DNA of 64,000 nt, from positions 124,001 through 188,000 of the forward strand of contig NZ_SNZV01000009.1 in the NCBI RefSeq assembly GCF_004364125.1. Direction: 5' to 3'. Each line of letters begins with the position of its first letter. The first letter of the stretch is position 1. The position numbers and the translations under genes are program-made. The notes under the pieces are model-generated. The model worked only from the letters and a program-made list of their open reading frames with translations. It searched no databases and was not told the DNA's origin. The DNA comes from Sphingobacterium paludis (GTDB taxonomy: Bacteria > Bacteroidota > Bacteroidia > Sphingobacteriales > Sphingobacteriaceae). Shown piece after piece: positions 10,054 through 18,750 of the stretch.

Positions 10054-11628
10054 TTATTTTTTTGCGTCGATATTGTTCGCTGTTGTCGCGGCCTCCAATT
10101 GACCAGCCACCACGGTCTGCACATTACTAAAGTTATTACCGTGAATAAAAACATGTTTGTTTTTCTGACCGACAAGCTCTAGAAACACCTTTGTTCCAGC
10201 CATCGGATAATTTTGCTGAATATTCACATGTTGCACATCTTCCAATAGGAGTAAAGGACGATCAGCCAATGGTGTAAAGTTTTGGATGGCGCGAACCTCT
10301 AGGACATCTACATTTTTGGCTTTAATAAATGGCTCATTCGCCACATCCACCTGCACATTGTTAAATGATATCTTTTTAACGTTTTCTAAAGAGAAACCTG
10401 CCTTCGATTGCATGTTGATATTATTGAAACTTACGTTTTCTATCGGCATTTCATCTAAACCTCGCAATAAGCCTACACGGTTGGTACTGCCGGCCATATC
10501 GCTGATGTATATGTTTCTGAATTGCGGTGTACGCTCGCTAACAGCCTCCACATCGGTCTTGGCATACTGCATATCCATGACAATCGCCTGATCACGGATG
10601 TTGCGCATAACGATGTTACTCACCCGGATGTTTTCGACAATTCCACCTCGGCCACGTGCTGTCTTTAAACGGATGCCGCGGTCTGTTCCGTCAAAAACAC
10701 AGTTAGAAATAACAATATTTTTTACGCCACCAGACATTTCGCTACCAATCACCACGCCACCATGGCCACGTAACATCGTACAGTTTGTAATGGTATAGTT
10801 TTCCGCGGGGATGTTAATCTGACGTCCGGAACGGTCTTTACCAGATTTGATCGTGATACAATCATCCCCCACACTGATGTGGCTGTTTGCAATGCGTACG
10901 TTGCTGCATGATTCTGGATTGATCCCATCGGTATTCGGAGAAGGCGGATTATCAATAGTAATCCCATCTACAGTGACGTTATCACAGTACTGTGGATTGA
11001 TCGTCCAAAAGGGTGAATTTTGGATTTTTATATCTTTTATCTGTATGTTCTTGCAATGAAGAAATTGGATAAATGGCGGGCGTAAAAAGCCGCGCTCGAT
11101 CCAACCTGGCAAATCAGGCGCCAGCACGTTGGGATTCAAGCGCTTAAACTCTTTCTGCCATTTACTGTCTTCTGTCTGCTTCTTTACTTCGATCTCCGAA
11201 TATCCCCACCATTTTTTTCCATGGCCATCAATAATTCCGCGGCCAACGATAGCAATATTCTCTAAACCATTACCATAAAACAGCGGTGAGAAATTTGTCA
11301 CGGCAGTTCCCTCCCAGCGCGACTCGACCATCGGCAAGTAATCATCAAAATTATCGCTAAAGTGCAGCTCTGCGCCGGCATCAATAAATAAGGTAATATT
11401 GCTCTTGAAATGAATGGGACCAGTAATGTATTTACCTGCCGGAAAATAAACGGTGCCACCTCCTTTTGCCGCAGCGGCGTCAATAGCTTTAGCGATAGCC
11501 TTGGTATTGGTGCCTGTACTATCGTTCTTCCCTCCATATTTTAATACGTTGTAATACGACTGTGCTTCGGCCAGCTGCGTAAGCCCCGCAATAAACACGA
11601 AAAGGGCATAGATTCCTTTTTTTATCAT
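10054..11628 (-). CDS. GH28-family polygalacturonase-like glycosidase
   Basis: A 524-residue exported right-handed beta-helix enzyme of family GH28 with a signal peptide (cleavage near ...LAEA-Q). All four family motifs are visible: NTD at 232-234, the acid pair DD at 255-256 (GDDCI), GHG around H289, and RLK at 320-322. Family members cleave alpha-1,4-galacturonate or act as exo-polygalacturonases or rhamnogalacturonan hydrolases. This is the strongest clue that the locus targets pectin. Its ATG overlaps the stop codon of the preceding MGH1-like gene by one base (TAATG), so the two are translationally coupled. It is slightly longer at the C-terminus than simple polygalacturonases, continuing the helix coils. 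Confidence 0.93.
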   Translation of the reverse strand: MIKKGIYALFVFIAGLTQLAEAQSYYNVLKYGGKNDSTGTNTKAIAKAIDAAAAKGGGTVYFPAGKYITGPIHFKSNITLFIDAGAELHFSDNFDDYLPMVESRWEGTAVTNFSPLFYGNGLENIAIVGRGIIDGHGKKWWGYSEIEVKKQTEDSKWQKEFKRLNPNVLAPDLPGWIERGFLRPPFIQFLHCKNIQIKDIKIQNSPFWTINPQYCDNVTVDGITIDNPPSPNTDGINPESCSNVRIANSHISVGDDCITIKSGKDRSGRQINIPAENYTITNCTMLRGHGGVVIGSEMSGGVKNIVISNCVFDGTDRGIRLKTARGRGGIVENIRVSNIVMRNIRDQAIVMDMQYAKTDVEAVSERTPQFRNIYISDMAGSTNRVGLLRGLDEMPIENVSFNNINMQSKAGFSLENVKKISFNNVQVDVANEPFIKAKNVDVLEVRAIQNFTPLADRPLLLLEDVQHVNIQQNYPMAGTKVFLELVGQKNKHVFIHGNNFSNVQTVVAGQLEAATTANNIDAKK

Positions 11629-13160
11629 TATAGTTTAACTTTTAGCGATTTTAACTTCTTAGATTTTGCCACGAGCTTTCCGTCCGCGTAAACACGCAGC
11701 CCTTTCCCCTTTCCATAGCGGTCGCCTTTCTGATCCCAAAAGATGTTGATCAACTTTCCTTTGTACGGAATATGTTGAAGAGAAAAATACGCCCACTTGT
11801 CCTGAGGAATGAGTGGCTTTAGTTCAAAACCTTGGCTCAGCAAAGGCTTAAAACCGATGAGATCCTGAATTACCGCATCGGCAAATGTGGAATGATTATA
11901 GAACTTGCTCCGTGGATGATCTCCTTTTAACCATTCCCCGTTTTTTTCATCTTGGTATTCGCCGATGTAAGGCTTACCGTGCATGACATGCGCTTTTGCA
12001 TACTGCTGTATTTCGTGATAAAAATCTTTTTCATCAATTCCACCCTTGTGTGTATACGTAGACAAAAGATTGGCCATCCCACGTAGGGTTTGCGATGTGG
12101 CAAAAGGCCAAATGGCACCGTCCCATTCGCAGCTGTGGCCTGTGCCGCGCGTACGAAAGCTGGGCTCGCGCCGCTCAGCAGTGGTGTGCCCCCAAGGCGC
12201 CCTAAATCCCGCGGTATCGGTAACCTGCGCCCAAGACGCACTATACTGGGCCTCATCAGGCACGACACCAAAATACCAAGGAATAAAGCCTATCGCTTCG
12301 CGGGCGGGATGCAGGCCGCCCTTCTCTAATTTTGTTTTAAAAAACTGATCGTCCTTATCCCAGAGCGAATCCAAGATCAATTGCTGTAATTTTACGGCTT
12401 TTAGATTATAGGCATCAGCTAAATCTCGCTTACCGGCCATCGTCGCGATGGTCGCAATAGCCTTGGCATTACCATACATATAACTATTGATCGTAGGTCG
12501 CATGTTCTCTTCGCGCCTTCCGCCAGAAACCGACTCTTCCATTCCATCTTTTACATCGTGCTGCCAAAATAAACCATTGGCAAGTTGCCTTTCTTTTTCC
12601 CAAACGGCATAGTCCTTGTCGAGTGCATCCAATCTAGACAGGATGTATTCCTGATCTCCCGTAACCTTATAATAAGCCAATAGCGCATCAGCTATCCATG
12701 AACTGAACTGATGAAAGCGGGGCCTGTTTTGGTCTTTATCTGCATGGTAAAACCAAAAATCGATGTATTCCTTCAAAAAATCAGTTTCGCGTAGCCAGCG
12801 GCCTTCATAAACATGATGCCCAAGTGCACAGCTGATGGAATTGTATTTGCCGGCATGCTTGACGGGTTCAATAAATTCAGTCACGATAGTTCCTTCCGGC
12901 GTGCTTTTAATATGTTTCCGGAAAGACCACCAACGGAAGTAGTAGATCTGCTCGATGGCCGAATCGGGGCAATCCAGAAGCGGAATATTAGCCGACATCC
13001 AAGCTGCCGATTCTTTATTGGGGATGAGATTGACAACGGCTTCGTTATCATCCTGATTGAATTGCGCCACATAGCCGTTGAGCTTGCTGTTTACATCCTG
13101 TTGTGCAAAGGCAAAACAAGGAATCAACAGCGCTAGTGTACATAAAAGTCTTATCATCAT
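11628..13160 (-). CDS. MGH1-like (alpha/alpha)6-barrel glycoside hydrolase
   Basis: A 510-residue exported protein. The ATG at 13158-13160 (MMIRLLCTLALLIPCFAFAQ, a signal peptide) lies 13 nt after the upstream stop codon, whereas the open frame reaches back to 13244 inside the neighbour. The sequence resembles the toroidal helical glycosidase group (mannosylglycerate-hydrolase/trehalase/GH63-like): WWSFRKHI, YEGRWLRE, SSWIADALLAYY, SYMYGNAKAIATIA, SCEWDGAIWPFATSQTL. A small C-terminal beta domain follows (IFWDQKGDRYGKG...). The aspartate in CEWDGAIWPF is a candidate catalytic residue by analogy. Exact family and substrate are not recognised; context suggests a pectin side-chain sugar. Confidence 0.75.
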   Translation of the reverse strand: MMIRLLCTLALLIPCFAFAQQDVNSKLNGYVAQFNQDDNEAVVNLIPNKESAAWMSANIPLLDCPDSAIEQIYYFRWWSFRKHIKSTPEGTIVTEFIEPVKHAGKYNSISCALGHHVYEGRWLRETDFLKEYIDFWFYHADKDQNRPRFHQFSSWIADALLAYYKVTGDQEYILSRLDALDKDYAVWEKERQLANGLFWQHDVKDGMEESVSGGRREENMRPTINSYMYGNAKAIATIATMAGKRDLADAYNLKAVKLQQLILDSLWDKDDQFFKTKLEKGGLHPAREAIGFIPWYFGVVPDEAQYSASWAQVTDTAGFRAPWGHTTAERREPSFRTRGTGHSCEWDGAIWPFATSQTLRGMANLLSTYTHKGGIDEKDFYHEIQQYAKAHVMHGKPYIGEYQDEKNGEWLKGDHPRSKFYNHSTFADAVIQDLIGFKPLLSQGFELKPLIPQDKWAYFSLQHIPYKGKLINIFWDQKGDRYGKGKGLRVYADGKLVAKSKKLKSLKVKL

Positions 13161-13173
13161 CTTATTATCATCA

Positions 13174-15924
13174 TTACAGTTTAGTTTCTCCGAAATAGCC
13201 GAATAAATCGTCCACGTCGTCCCCTTGATTATCGACATCCGCATTATACGGATGTTGTAGTTCGCCGTCTTTTATAAATCCGAGAATGATCGCCTCTCCT
13301 TTGGGTAGTTTTAGTTCATTTTTTCCAGCAGCAAAGGAATAGGTATGCACATCAATCATAGGCATATATTGTACCCGCAGCGCGTTTCTAACCTTAGTAT
13401 CGGCCTGGCCGTAATCGTTCGCTGTAGCATCAATCTCAAGCACGGGCTTAGGCGCAAATACTTTATCGGTACTGTTAAAGTAACCCACAAGCACCTTGAC
13501 CGGTGTGGCCGCTTCAAAACGCAACGATGTGCCTTCCAGCTTTTGCTTAGCGGCATCTACCATCACGGCCTGTAAACCTTCAAACTCGGGCGGCAAATGT
13601 GTAACAACAAGCTCTTGGTCGAGATACAGATTTGTACCTTTTTTCAATGTTACTAAACGCGTATCTGCAGCAAGTTTAACAGCGGCTGCTGCTAAAGTTT
13701 TTCGTCCTTTTTCCGCGCCTGCGCCATGTGTTTCCAACGCATCGATAGCCTGCTCAAAGTTAGCAAGTTCCGTTTCAAACACAGGCAGCATTTCTGTCCA
13801 GTGCTTAAACGTGGCATCGACACCACGCATAGGAATTTTACGTTGTTTGGTCTGCATACTGTTCGCATAAAGATAGCTGTCAGCAGTCAACTGCGCCAGC
13901 GTTTTATAAGCAGCTACACTTGCTGCTAAATCGGGCAAGGCCCGTTTCAAGGATTGCACATCTTTCGTATACTTATACTGCAAGACCTGCACTGCTGCTT
14001 TAACTTTAAAACTATAGTGTTTAGCGAGTGCCTCGTGTATATAAATATCATTAATCAGTCGGCGCAATTCATCTGGCTGTTTGCTCCCCACTTGCAGCTT
14101 TTGTATTTGCGAAACAGCACGCTCAGCATGTGCCACAATTTCATCTGCTACTTGTATCGGTGTCTCGCCGACATGCTGCTCACCTTTGAATTGCTTCTCG
14201 GCATAGTCGATGATCATTTCTCCCTCCGGTGCTTCCGATTCGTATAAGAGGGTAAACAAGCCATATCGATAGGGGTTGATAAGCTGGGTCATCAACATCC
14301 CGAGCGACGAGGTCTGGCGGTTGCCATCCGTAATACCAAAGCGGCGTAAGATTTTCGGAGAAATCTCGCCTACCTCATTCAACGCGGTCAATAATGCATG
14401 AGCGCTCTCATCGGTTATACCGTAGTGATCAATAAGTGCGTTGCACCAGTAGTGTTTATCTTCTTCTACGTTCGGCGTCGCCTTCCAAGCGTAACGTGCC
14501 CATGCTTTATACCACATCCAATCTCGATCAACCTGCAACAGGCGTTTCTTTGTTTTATCGGCCGTGTAGGGCCAGTCCCAATACGATGCTTGGGGGTAAA
14601 TATGGATGCCATTTGACAAATGCACGTCATGCATGGCTTTTACCGACTGTCTTATAAAGTCCGGTGCAGCATACCGAAACGGCTCTAGGTTAGCAAGGAT
14701 ATGTACATTTTGGATATGTACTGTGCCTATTTTGCCTAAACGCTGATGCAACTCGGCCCATTTCCCGCGCGGCGTGTAGGTCGTAAGCGCTTCGCCATTG
14801 TACTTGGCCATGGTATACAAATTTTTATAAATGGGGAGTGCTTCTTTCATGACAGCAGGTGCATCGGTGTCGTGCGCGCGTAGGATCACCGGTGGCTCTA
14901 CCGCACTGTTAATCGCTTGCAGGCCGTCCTTCACGCCCGGCAAAATAGTTTTCGTAAACCAATGGATATCGTCTTGCCCCACCCCCTCCATAGCTTCTCC
15001 TAATGTAATCAATAGCCCCACATTAGGGTACTTCTCCACAAAAGCGGCAATGGATTTCCGGGTGTAGTCTTCGATAAGTGGCGTGATCACGCGGTTTCGT
15101 TCCTGCGTTTTCAAACCATGCTTATCAGCGAACGGCTTGGGCAATATGATATTGTAAAACATCTGTATCACCCATATGCCCCGTTTATTGGCCTCCTCCG
15201 TCAGGAACTTATACATCTGCTCATTCTTCGCAAACGTAGCATCATCCACCTCCAGCGCATACGGGTAATCTTTCAGCTTGACCAGCGAGGAGAAGGGGTG
15301 GCCGTTCCATAAGTATAGGGTATTATAGCGGTTTTCGACAAGCATGTCTAAATAGTCCAGCCACAATTGCCGATCATAAAACCAAGGAAATAATTCCTCG
15401 GTGTAGGGATACTCATATACATCTCTGCCGGGAAGATACTCGGTTTTTTGCATCCCGATAGCGGTTCCCCGAAGCACCATCTCTGGCGCATCAACGATGG
15501 AAACGGCTTGCGCTGCGTAGTTCGCATGGCGAATCGCCTCTTCGCAACCGTAAAGCAAACCCGTTTCATCGGCGCCGATGATAACGAGCGGGGCACTCTT
15601 ATCCTTTCTATAAAGCAAGAATGACTCGCTTTTAGTCAAAGACGCTAACAATGTCGGCGGCACCCACTTCCCCCAATCGTTGGCCGCCTTCACGCCAACG
15701 ATAACAGCATTCTTTTTGACTTTTTTAGGCGTTAAGAGAATGTTCTTTTTCGTGTTCTGTTGTTTAGAAGCGGCCAAACGTTCCACAGCAAAATGAAATC
15801 GCTCTTCATTTTTGACGCCGTCTTTCACAAACAAAATCTCGGTGGTCTGTGCGAAGGAACTACTCAGGCTGAGCAGTCCCCAAATGAATAATAATGTAAA
15901 TGATTTTTTATGTTGAAATACCAT
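13174..15924 (-). CDS. Exported TIM-barrel glycosidase, uronidase-like (family uncertain)
   Basis: A 916-residue exported protein, first gene of the operon, with signal peptide MVFQHKKSFTLLFIWGLLSL... cleaved near SSSFA-Q. The N-terminal 140 residues look like the small alpha/beta accessory domain found before GH20 and GH67 barrels (VIIGADETGLLYGCEEAIRH). A TIM barrel follows at about 150-480 (LWLDYLDMLVENRYNTLYLWNGHP, GLLITLGEAMEGVG, HIYPQASYWDWPYTADK), then a helical region and a C-terminal beta domain. The glutamate in TLGEAMEG is a candidate catalytic acid. From memory, similar proteins are sometimes annotated as alpha-glucuronidase or alpha-D-galacturonidase, which would fit the neighbouring GH28, but I cannot confirm the family. 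Confidence 0.7.
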   Translation of the reverse strand: MVFQHKKSFTLLFIWGLLSLSSSFAQTTEILFVKDGVKNEERFHFAVERLAASKQQNTKKNILLTPKKVKKNAVIVGVKAANDWGKWVPPTLLASLTKSESFLLYRKDKSAPLVIIGADETGLLYGCEEAIRHANYAAQAVSIVDAPEMVLRGTAIGMQKTEYLPGRDVYEYPYTEELFPWFYDRQLWLDYLDMLVENRYNTLYLWNGHPFSSLVKLKDYPYALEVDDATFAKNEQMYKFLTEEANKRGIWVIQMFYNIILPKPFADKHGLKTQERNRVITPLIEDYTRKSIAAFVEKYPNVGLLITLGEAMEGVGQDDIHWFTKTILPGVKDGLQAINSAVEPPVILRAHDTDAPAVMKEALPIYKNLYTMAKYNGEALTTYTPRGKWAELHQRLGKIGTVHIQNVHILANLEPFRYAAPDFIRQSVKAMHDVHLSNGIHIYPQASYWDWPYTADKTKKRLLQVDRDWMWYKAWARYAWKATPNVEEDKHYWCNALIDHYGITDESAHALLTALNEVGEISPKILRRFGITDGNRQTSSLGMLMTQLINPYRYGLFTLLYESEAPEGEMIIDYAEKQFKGEQHVGETPIQVADEIVAHAERAVSQIQKLQVGSKQPDELRRLINDIYIHEALAKHYSFKVKAAVQVLQYKYTKDVQSLKRALPDLAASVAAYKTLAQLTADSYLYANSMQTKQRKIPMRGVDATFKHWTEMLPVFETELANFEQAIDALETHGAGAEKGRKTLAAAAVKLAADTRLVTLKKGTNLYLDQELVVTHLPPEFEGLQAVMVDAAKQKLEGTSLRFEAATPVKVLVGYFNSTDKVFAPKPVLEIDATANDYGQADTKVRNALRVQYMPMIDVHTYSFAAGKNELKLPKGEAIILGFIKDGELQHPYNADVDNQGDDVDDLFGYFGETKL

Positions 15925-16310
15925 AATTTCTCTTCATCTCAAAATGCATAGGGGAGCCGATTTTGACACAGGTGCAGAAACGACTATGTCATGACCTAAC
16001 GAAATCTGTGTGAACACCCATGCTTATAACGGATTTCAAAAAAACGATTTTATTGCTCGACATTCCTCTGTATAATTATCCACTTATTACAATATGTTAT
16101 CATGCGAAGGATTATAAGGTAATAAAATCGTTATAATCCTGCCAAAATACTACAATAATGACCCCGCTAAGCGAATGAAAAGGACGGTTAATATGATCTT
16201 TTTTTGCAATTACGTTATTTATTTTTCAATTTTAACCATTCGTGGTTCAACAATAATTTTAAATTTATGGTGTTATAAATAAGATACACCATGTTAATTA
16301 CATCACATTT
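15925..16310. promoter_or_regulatory. Divergent regulatory region with nested inverted repeats
   Basis: This AT-rich gap drives the glycosidase operon leftwards and the small gene at 16311 rightwards. It holds a perfect 10-bp inverted repeat AGGATTATAA (16108-16117) / TTATAATCCT (16131-16140). A perfect 12-bp pair AACGATTTTATT (16043-16054) / AATAAAATCGTT (16121-16132) uses the spacer and part of the right arm of the first. An 8-bp pair TTATAACG (16024-16031) / CGTTATAA (16129-16136) also overlaps. These could be operator half-sites for the locus regulator or an mRNA leader structure. No clean TAnnTTTG box was found. Confidence 0.5.
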
Positions 16311-16907
16311 ATGTTAAAACAACTCTTGCTAATCGCAATTACCGTATGTTCACTTTCTGCACTAGGACAAACGAAGCCCATGCTTCCATACGCGATCCAG
16401 AAAGGCTCATTGAGCGAACAATTCACGAATTTGAGCAATCTGTCTAAATCGCAGAATGCCGACTTTAAAATTATTCGCAAAACAAATCTTGAGCTTGTAC
16501 GGCGGAATGTGTTAGACTCTATATCGGTGTATCAAAAGGAAATTGCTACGTTGAAAGCCAATTCTTCCTCGTCGGTAACCACTGTAAAGAATTTGAAAGA
16601 TTCCGTGAGTACACTCGATACCCAGTTGCAAGCTGAAAAACAAAAAACGGATAGCATCTCATTCTTGGGGATTGATTTTGCGAAAGGAACCTATCATACG
16701 GTTGTTTGGACCGTTATTGTTGTGTTGGCCATTGCATTTTTAGCGACGTTGGGATCATTTAGAAAGGCGAAAGTCGATACCAACGAACATAAAAAAACGA
16801 CGGAAGAACTTCAGGAGGAGCTGCAAACTCTTCGTAAGAAATCCATGGAAAAAGAGCAGATCCTCAAACGGCAGCTGCTGGATGAGCAAATGAAAAGAAA
16901 CTCATAA
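16311..16907 (+). CDS. Small coiled-coil membrane protein, function unknown
   Basis: A 198-residue protein I do not recognise. It has a signal peptide or N-terminal membrane anchor (residues 1-20, ending SALGQ), a soluble region with heptad-like spacing at about 60-115 rich in Lys, Glu and Ser, one clear transmembrane segment at about 131-148 (VVWTVIVVLAIAFLATLG), and a highly charged C-terminal coiled coil (155-198, EELQEELQTLRKKSMEKEQ). If the N-terminus is cleaved, the first coil would lie in the periplasm and the second in the cytoplasm. It is transcribed alone, divergent from the glycosidase operon, and ends at a strong bidirectional terminator. Confidence 0.7.
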   Translation: MLKQLLLIAITVCSLSALGQTKPMLPYAIQKGSLSEQFTNLSNLSKSQNADFKIIRKTNLELVRRNVLDSISVYQKEIATLKANSSSSVTTVKNLKDSVSTLDTQLQAEKQKTDSISFLGIDFAKGTYHTVVWTVIVVLAIAFLATLGSFRKAKVDTNEHKKTTEELQEELQTLRKKSMEKEQILKRQLLDEQMKRNS

Positions 16908-16920
16908 ACCTTATCATAAA

Positions 16921-16964
16921 CAAAAGAGGTTTGCTCCGTACACGACTGATGCAAACCTCTTTTG
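16921..16964. terminator. Bidirectional rho-independent terminator
   Basis: A perfect 14-bp stem CAAAAGAGGTTTGC (16921-16934) / GCAAACCTCTTTTG (16951-16964) has A- and T-rich flanks. It lies between the convergent small coiled-coil gene and the M14 peptidase gene and can serve both. Confidence 0.9.
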
Positions 16965-16965
16965 T

Positions 16966-18738
16966 TTAGTTCTCTGTCAGCAGCTTTTCTACAAGACCTC
17001 CCTTCTCGCTATCCACTACCAGCTTTGCTTTATTGGGTTTTCCCTTCACAATCCAGCGCACCCTAACCTCGCTCATCCCTTCAATGTTGGGTATCTCGAT
17101 CTGATGAGGTATGTACTTTTGTTCTGACGTGACATTGAAATCACGATCCAGAACGCGCAAGCCTGTAATCACTTGAGCGCCTTCTAAGCGGATATGATCC
17201 GGCCGCTCTATCTTGTATTTCACATCATGATCGGAATGTGTAGGAATGATCCTGCTATTCCAAATTGTGGCATTCACTTCATACAGGTTTCCACCTAAGG
17301 GCTTTACCTCTGTATCCAAAACCTCTAGCTTTGGTGTGTGATGCGCATGGTAGATCGTAAAAGCAGCATTTCGGTGTGCATCCTCCAACAGCAGAAAGCC
17401 CGGGTGATTTCGGGTATAGTTTTTCTTCGCACCGCCGATTTCGATCTTCCCAAACTGTGGATGATCGTATTCCTTCCACGGAACATACGCATCCCCAAAA
17501 AGCAAAAGTTTGTCAAACTCATAATATTCGTCACTTTGTCGTAAACCTTGCCCAGCTTTTTCATTAAACAGTTTATAGGTCGTCATCAATTCATTGGAAA
17601 ACGTAAAAACGCCCCGCGCCAAGGCAATAAAGTCGATTTCCCCACCAAAAACGGTGTAAAGATCTTTATGGATAACGATATAGTTATAGCCAGGAAGCAT
17701 GCGCTCGCCCGTTTTACCAAGTGCATCATACACTTGCACATCTTTCCGCGAGTAGTATTTATCGTCTTGCGCAGCGCCCGGACCACGTAAGATCATACCA
17801 CCATAATTATGGTAGGACTGTGCGCCCGCTATATTCTTATGGGTGTAGAAAAACTTTTTGACGGCTTGCGTCTCGGGCAAAGTTCCCGGGTAGTACAACG
17901 CCCCGTTTTGTACATAGTTGGGCTGCCAATTCCATCCCCAATCTCTGTTCGGATCATAAGTGCCCGTGATATCCTCATTTACTAATCCATCGCCGTCGTT
18001 GTCAATGCCCTCAAAACCCAACAATTCGTAATCGCCTACCTCGCCCGGTTTTACGACCACCATCCGGTTTGGATTTTCCGGATCTACTTTGTAACGACCC
18101 GTTTTAGACTTCCTGCGCATCATCACGATATTTCCGTCGCCATCCAAGTCGTCATACAAATCTTCCGCTATGGCACCATCGCCGTCGTTATCAAAAGGAC
18201 GCCTTCCCGTGCGCGAAGAGTGCATCGTATTGGGCTCGTGGATAAAATAATCCCGCGAATCGGGGTTGATCGTGGGGGCAATATAAAATACTTTGTCCTG
18301 TAGCAACTCCTTTATAAAAGCGACACTACCGAAGTTTTCAGCCAAATACCAAGCGGTATACATGGCGATTTCGGAACCTTGAAGCTCGTTAGCATGTATA
18401 TTGCCATCAATCCACATGGCCGGCTTCCTATCTACGTTTCCCTTGGAAAAGTCGGAAACCGTGAGCACCAACATGTCGCGCCCTTCATACGATTTACCGA
18501 TGGATTCATAGCGAATGAGTTGTGGATACGCTTTTTGAAGATCCTGGCAAAACTGCTCAATCTGTTTATTATCATGATACCGACTCCAATTCATCGGTAC
18601 TTTCGGGTTCGATGGCGAACCTATCGCGCGTAGACCGGCAATTTCTACCGCCGTTTTGCGATCTTCCGTCTGTCCGGAAACCAGAAAAGGTAGTGCAAAG
18701 CCTATAAATAGGGGTAATATAATACGATGTAATTTCAT
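16966..18738 (-). CDS. M14-family zinc carboxypeptidase, catalytically complete
   Basis: A 590-residue exported metallocarboxypeptidase. The signal peptide MKLHRIILPLFIGFALPFLVSG supports the ATG at 18736-18738; an ATG at 18748-18750 directly after the upstream stop codon would add four residues. The zinc ligands are visible as H115 and E118 (GNIHANE) and H310 (QSYHNYGG), the substrate-binding Asn-Arg in YDPNRDW, and the catalytic glutamate as E383 (FTFSNEL). Two acidic, calcium-loop-like stretches interrupt the fold (FDNDGDGAIAEDLYDDLDGDG and IDNDGDGLVNED). C-terminal beta-sandwich sequence follows. It is the second gene of a two-gene operon with a paralogue that lacks several of these residues. 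Confidence 0.92.
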   Translation of the reverse strand: MKLHRIILPLFIGFALPFLVSGQTEDRKTAVEIAGLRAIGSPSNPKVPMNWSRYHDNKQIEQFCQDLQKAYPQLIRYESIGKSYEGRDMLVLTVSDFSKGNVDRKPAMWIDGNIHANELQGSEIAMYTAWYLAENFGSVAFIKELLQDKVFYIAPTINPDSRDYFIHEPNTMHSSRTGRRPFDNDGDGAIAEDLYDDLDGDGNIVMMRRKSKTGRYKVDPENPNRMVVVKPGEVGDYELLGFEGIDNDGDGLVNEDITGTYDPNRDWGWNWQPNYVQNGALYYPGTLPETQAVKKFFYTHKNIAGAQSYHNYGGMILRGPGAAQDDKYYSRKDVQVYDALGKTGERMLPGYNYIVIHKDLYTVFGGEIDFIALARGVFTFSNELMTTYKLFNEKAGQGLRQSDEYYEFDKLLLFGDAYVPWKEYDHPQFGKIEIGGAKKNYTRNHPGFLLLEDAHRNAAFTIYHAHHTPKLEVLDTEVKPLGGNLYEVNATIWNSRIIPTHSDHDVKYKIERPDHIRLEGAQVITGLRVLDRDFNVTSEQKYIPHQIEIPNIEGMSEVRVRWIVKGKPNKAKLVVDSEKGGLVEKLLTEN

Positions 18739-18750
18739 TTTAACTAGCAT

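Noticed and set aside
10047..10175. Upstream extension of GH95 into the GH28 gene
   Set aside because: The signal peptide begins at the ATG 10044-10046, directly behind the GH28 stop codon.
13161..13244. Upstream extension of the MGH1-like gene
   Set aside because: The extension overlaps the end of the preceding gene and would bury the signal peptide.
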